Origin: Azohydromonas aeria
GTDB lineage: Bacteria > Pseudomonadota > Gammaproteobacteria > Burkholderiales > Burkholderiaceae_C
DNA length: 64,000 nt
Direction of reading: 5' to 3'
NCBI RefSeq assembly: GCF_009760915.1
Contig: NZ_VIDQ01000018.1
Span: 41,530-105,529 of the forward strand
In this document: one piece after another, positions 62,129 to 64,000 of the stretch
How positions within the stretch are numbered: the stretch's first letter is position 1
Layout of the letters: every line of letters starts with the position of its first letter
Notes under the pieces: model-generated
What the model saw: only the letters and a program-made list of their open reading frames with translations
The model's database searches: none
What the model was told of the DNA's origin: nothing
Position numbers and translations under genes: made by a program

Positions 62129-62590
62129 ATGACCACCATCGACCTGAAGATCCTGGACCCCCGCGTCGCCGAGCGCTGGGACGAGCTGGCTCCCCGCTAC
62201 GCCACCCCCGGCAGCGCCGGGCTCGACCTGCGCGCCTGCGTGGACGCGCCGCTGGTGCTGCAGCCCGGCGACGCGGCGCTGATTCCCACCGGCATCGCCA
62301 TCCACATCGGCGACCCCGGCCTGGCCGCGATGCTGCTGCCGCGATCCGGCCTGGGCCACAAGCACGGCTTGGTGCTGGGCAACCTGGTCGGGCTCATCGA
62401 CGCCGACTACCAGGGCCCGCTCATGGTCAGCTGCTGGAACCGCGGCAAGGAGCCCTTCACCGTGCAGCCGCTGGAGCGCATCGCGCAGATGGTGATCGTG
62501 CCGGTGGTGCAGGCGAGCTTCCGCCGCGTCGAGGAATTCGGGGACTCCTCGCGCGGCGCGGGCGGCTTCGGTTCCACGGGACGGGCCTGA
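62129..62590 (+). CDS. dut: dUTP diphosphatase
   Basis: A 153-residue trimeric dUTPase that hydrolyses dUTP to dUMP and PPi, supplying thymidylate synthesis and keeping uracil out of DNA. All five motifs are seen: [43 protein letters not shown] and [10 protein letters not shown]. Length matches E. coli Dut (151). The start is ATG 62129. coaBC-dut order is common. Confidence 0.97.
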   Translation: MTTIDLKILDPRVAERWDELAPRYATPGSAGLDLRACVDAPLVLQPGDAALIPTGIAIHIGDPGLAAMLLPRSGLGHKHGLVLGNLVGLIDADYQGPLMVSCWNRGKEPFTVQPLERIAQMVIVPVVQASFRRVEEFGDSSRGAGGFGSTGRA

Positions 62591-62603
62591 AGCAGCGCTG
62601 ACG

Positions 62604-62622
62604 ACGCGGCCCCCGCGTTTTC
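62604..62622 (+). terminator. Short Rho-independent terminator after dut
   Basis: ACGCGG and CCGCGT form a 6-bp stem around CCC and run into TTTTCCC. The stem is short but GC-rich, 13 nt after the dut stop. Confidence 0.55.
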
Positions 62623-62751
62623 CCTGGTGTCCCGGGCTGTTCCAATAACGCGTTCGCCGACCGAAACCACGTTGCGCCGGGCCGGGCTGCCGGCTTGCCG
62701 ATAGCGTCGCCAGTCGGCAATTCCTTCCATTCGACGGACCGCGAGCGATCC

Positions 62752-64000
62752 ATGTCCAAGCCCAAAGCGGCTGCCCTGGCGGCGGTCCTCATCGTTGCCG
62801 GCCTCTCCGGTGCCTGGTGGCTCAACGGCCGCAAGGAGGCGCGCCCGCAAAGCGCGTCCACGCAGCAGGGCGCCGCCACGGCGGCCGCGCCGGCGGCGCC
62901 GGGTGCCTCGGCGCCGGCGGTGAGCGTCAGCAGCGTGGCGGCGCAGCAGCGCGACGTGCCGGTGCAGCTGCAGGCGCCGGGCACGGTGACGGCCATGCGC
63001 AGCGTCGAGGTCAAGCCGCAGGTGGCCAGCGTGGTGACGCAGGTGCACGTGCGCGAGGGCCAGAACGTGCGGCGCGGCGATCTGCTGTTCACGCTGGACG
63101 CGCGCAACGACGAGGCCAACGTGGCGCGCGCGCAGGCGCAGCTGCTGCGCGACCAGGCCACCGCCGCCGACGCGCAGCGCCAGCTCGCGCGCAACCTGGA
63201 GCTGCTGGAAAAGGGCTTCGTCTCGCAGGGCGCCGTGGACACCGCCCGCGCGCAGGCCGAGGCCCAGGCCGCGCTGGTGGCCGCCGACCGCGCGGCGCTG
63301 GAGGCGGCCAGGGTGGCGCTGTCGTACAGCCGCATCACGGCGCCGGGCGACGGGCGCATCGGCATCGTCAACGTCTATCCCGGCACGTCGGTCTCGCCCA
63401 CGGGCACGGCGCTGCTCACGCTCACGCAGATCGACCCGATCGCCGTGTCCTTCAACCTGCCGCAGCGCGAGCTGCCGGCGCTGCTGGAGCTGCTGGGCAA
63501 CGGCGGCGGCCAGGTGCAGGCGGCGCTGCCCGAAGGGCGCAAGCCGCGCAACGGCAAGCTGCAGTTCGTGGACAACGCCATCGATCTGGCCTCGGGCACG
63601 GTGCGGGTCAAGGCGGTGTTCGACAACCCCGACCAGGCGCTGTGGCCCGGCGCCTTCGTGGACGTGAGCCTGGCGGTGCGCACGCTGCGCGGCGCCGTCG
63701 TCGTGCCGCAGGCGGCCGTCATCCAGGGGCCGCGCGGCACCACGCTGTTCGTCATCGGCGAGGGCCAACGGGCCGTGCAGCGCGAGGTGCGCGTGCTGCA
63801 TTCGGCCGGTGCCGACGCCGTGGTCGAGGGCGTGCGCGCGGGCGAGCGCGTGGTGGTCGAGGGCAAGCAGAACCTGCGCCCCGGCGTGCGCGTGGTCGAG
63901 CGCGCCGGCGGCGGCGGCGCGGGGGGCAGCGGCGGCGCCGGCGGCGGCGGTGCCGGTGGCGCCGGCGGGGCGGGCAATGCCGGTGGCGGCGGCAGCGGCG
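62752..64000 (+). CDS. RND efflux periplasmic adaptor subunit, MdtA-like (cut by window edge)
   Basis: At least 416 residues; the stop lies beyond the window. The N-terminal anchor AAALAAVLIVAGLSGAWWL lacks a lipobox Cys. The barrel-sandwich part begins VSVSSVAAQQRDVPVQLQA and has VEVKPQVASVVTQVHVREG and the lipoyl half-motif RGDLLFTLDARNDEANVARA. The coiled-coil arm and the second half DGRIGIVNVYPGTSVSPTG follow. It resembles MdtA and likely feeds an RND pump gene next downstream. The visible C-terminus turns into a Gly/Ala run (GGGGAGGSGGAGGGG) unlike MdtA, so the true end is unclear. The start ATG 62752 is followed by SKPKAA. Confidence 0.85.
   Translation, partial: MSKPKAAALAAVLIVAGLSGAWWLNGRKEARPQSASTQQGAATAAAPAAPGASAPAVSVSSVAAQQRDVPVQLQAPGTVTAMRSVEVKPQVASVVTQVHVREGQNVRRGDLLFTLDARNDEANVARAQAQLLRDQATAADAQRQLARNLELLEKGFVSQGAVDTARAQAEAQAALVAADRAALEAARVALSYSRITAPGDGRIGIVNVYPGTSVSPTGTALLTLTQIDPIAVSFNLPQRELPALLELLGNGGGQVQAALPEGRKPRNGKLQFVDNAIDLASGTVRVKAVFDNPDQALWPGAFVDVSLAVRTLRGAVVVPQAAVIQGPRGTTLFVIGEGQRAVQREVRVLHSAGADAVVEGVRAGERVVVEGKQNLRPGVRVVERAGGGGAGGSGGAGGGGAGGAGGAGNAGGGGSG

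Overview
The window is a high-GC (about 70% by eye), gene-dense stretch of a bacterial chromosome. Gene content and order point to a betaproteobacterium of the Burkholderiales, most likely Comamonadaceae or a close relative. The supporting clues are the gyrA-DUF2059-serC-pheA-tyrA-aroA/cmk-rpsA-ihfB-lapA-lapB run, a fused aroA-cmk gene, ompA-ubiG-gph followed by tmRNA with the tag ANDERFALAA, and the pcm-rhodanese-tolC order facing waaA. The genus is not certain. I saw no transposase, integrase, phage gene or CRISPR array.

Layout. 1-7.3 kb: a cut-off gene, trhO, dnaE, an exported His-rich protein, a ComEA-like helix-hairpin-helix protein and msbA. 7.4-12.7 kb: a compact sugar-modification island with two tandem DxD glycosyltransferases, a NeuD/PglD-type acetyltransferase, WecE, a WecF-like Fuc4NAc transferase and a third paralogous glycosyltransferase facing inward. 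12.8-25 kb: a long leftward run from gyrA through aromatic and serine synthesis to rpsA, ihfB and lapAB. 25.3-27.9 kb: ompA-like, ubiG, gph and ssrA. 28-35.8 kb: assorted envelope and stress-type genes (MscS, SDR, cupin, a Ser/Gly/Thr-rich exported protein, L,D-transpeptidase, DUF2231, a PmtA-like methyltransferase, an SGNH hydrolase, a tiny Gln-rich protein and an EamA exporter). 36-44.7 kb: phosphomannomutase, waaA, tolC, rhodanese, pcm, a DUF1439 lipoprotein, uppP, a GST, trmB, tRNA-Gly(CCC). 44.9-45.9 kb: a degenerate GGDEF protein. 45.9-56.8 kb: an amino-acid/polyamine catabolic locus of gabD, a PotABCD-like ABC importer, gcdH, gabT and a divergent MocR-type regulator. 57-64 kb: alaS, a ChaN-like protein, coaBC, dut and the start of an RND adaptor gene.

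How they work together. Several neighbourhoods serve the outer envelope: lipid A flipping (MsbA), LPS assembly control (LapAB), Kdo transfer (WaaA), undecaprenyl phosphate recycling (UppP) and a sugar-nucleotide phosphomutase. The island between msbA and lapB could decorate LPS or another glycan with a 4-acetamido-4,6-dideoxyhexose. In the gabT-gcdH-gabD region the enzyme set fits 5-aminovalerate to glutarate to crotonyl-CoA, or GABA to succinate, fed by its own ABC importer. The gabT and potA promoters share an almost identical arrangement of GTACAG boxes and a TAGAGT hexamer, suggesting common control by the MocR-type protein. The potABCD genes are bracketed by copies of one 95-bp repeat.

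The most notable signals are the shared MocR operators, the repeat-bracketed transporter, the Fuc4NAc-type island with its three-member glycosyltransferase family, and a recurring -10 hexamer placed 6-10 nt before start codons, which suggests several leaderless mRNAs.
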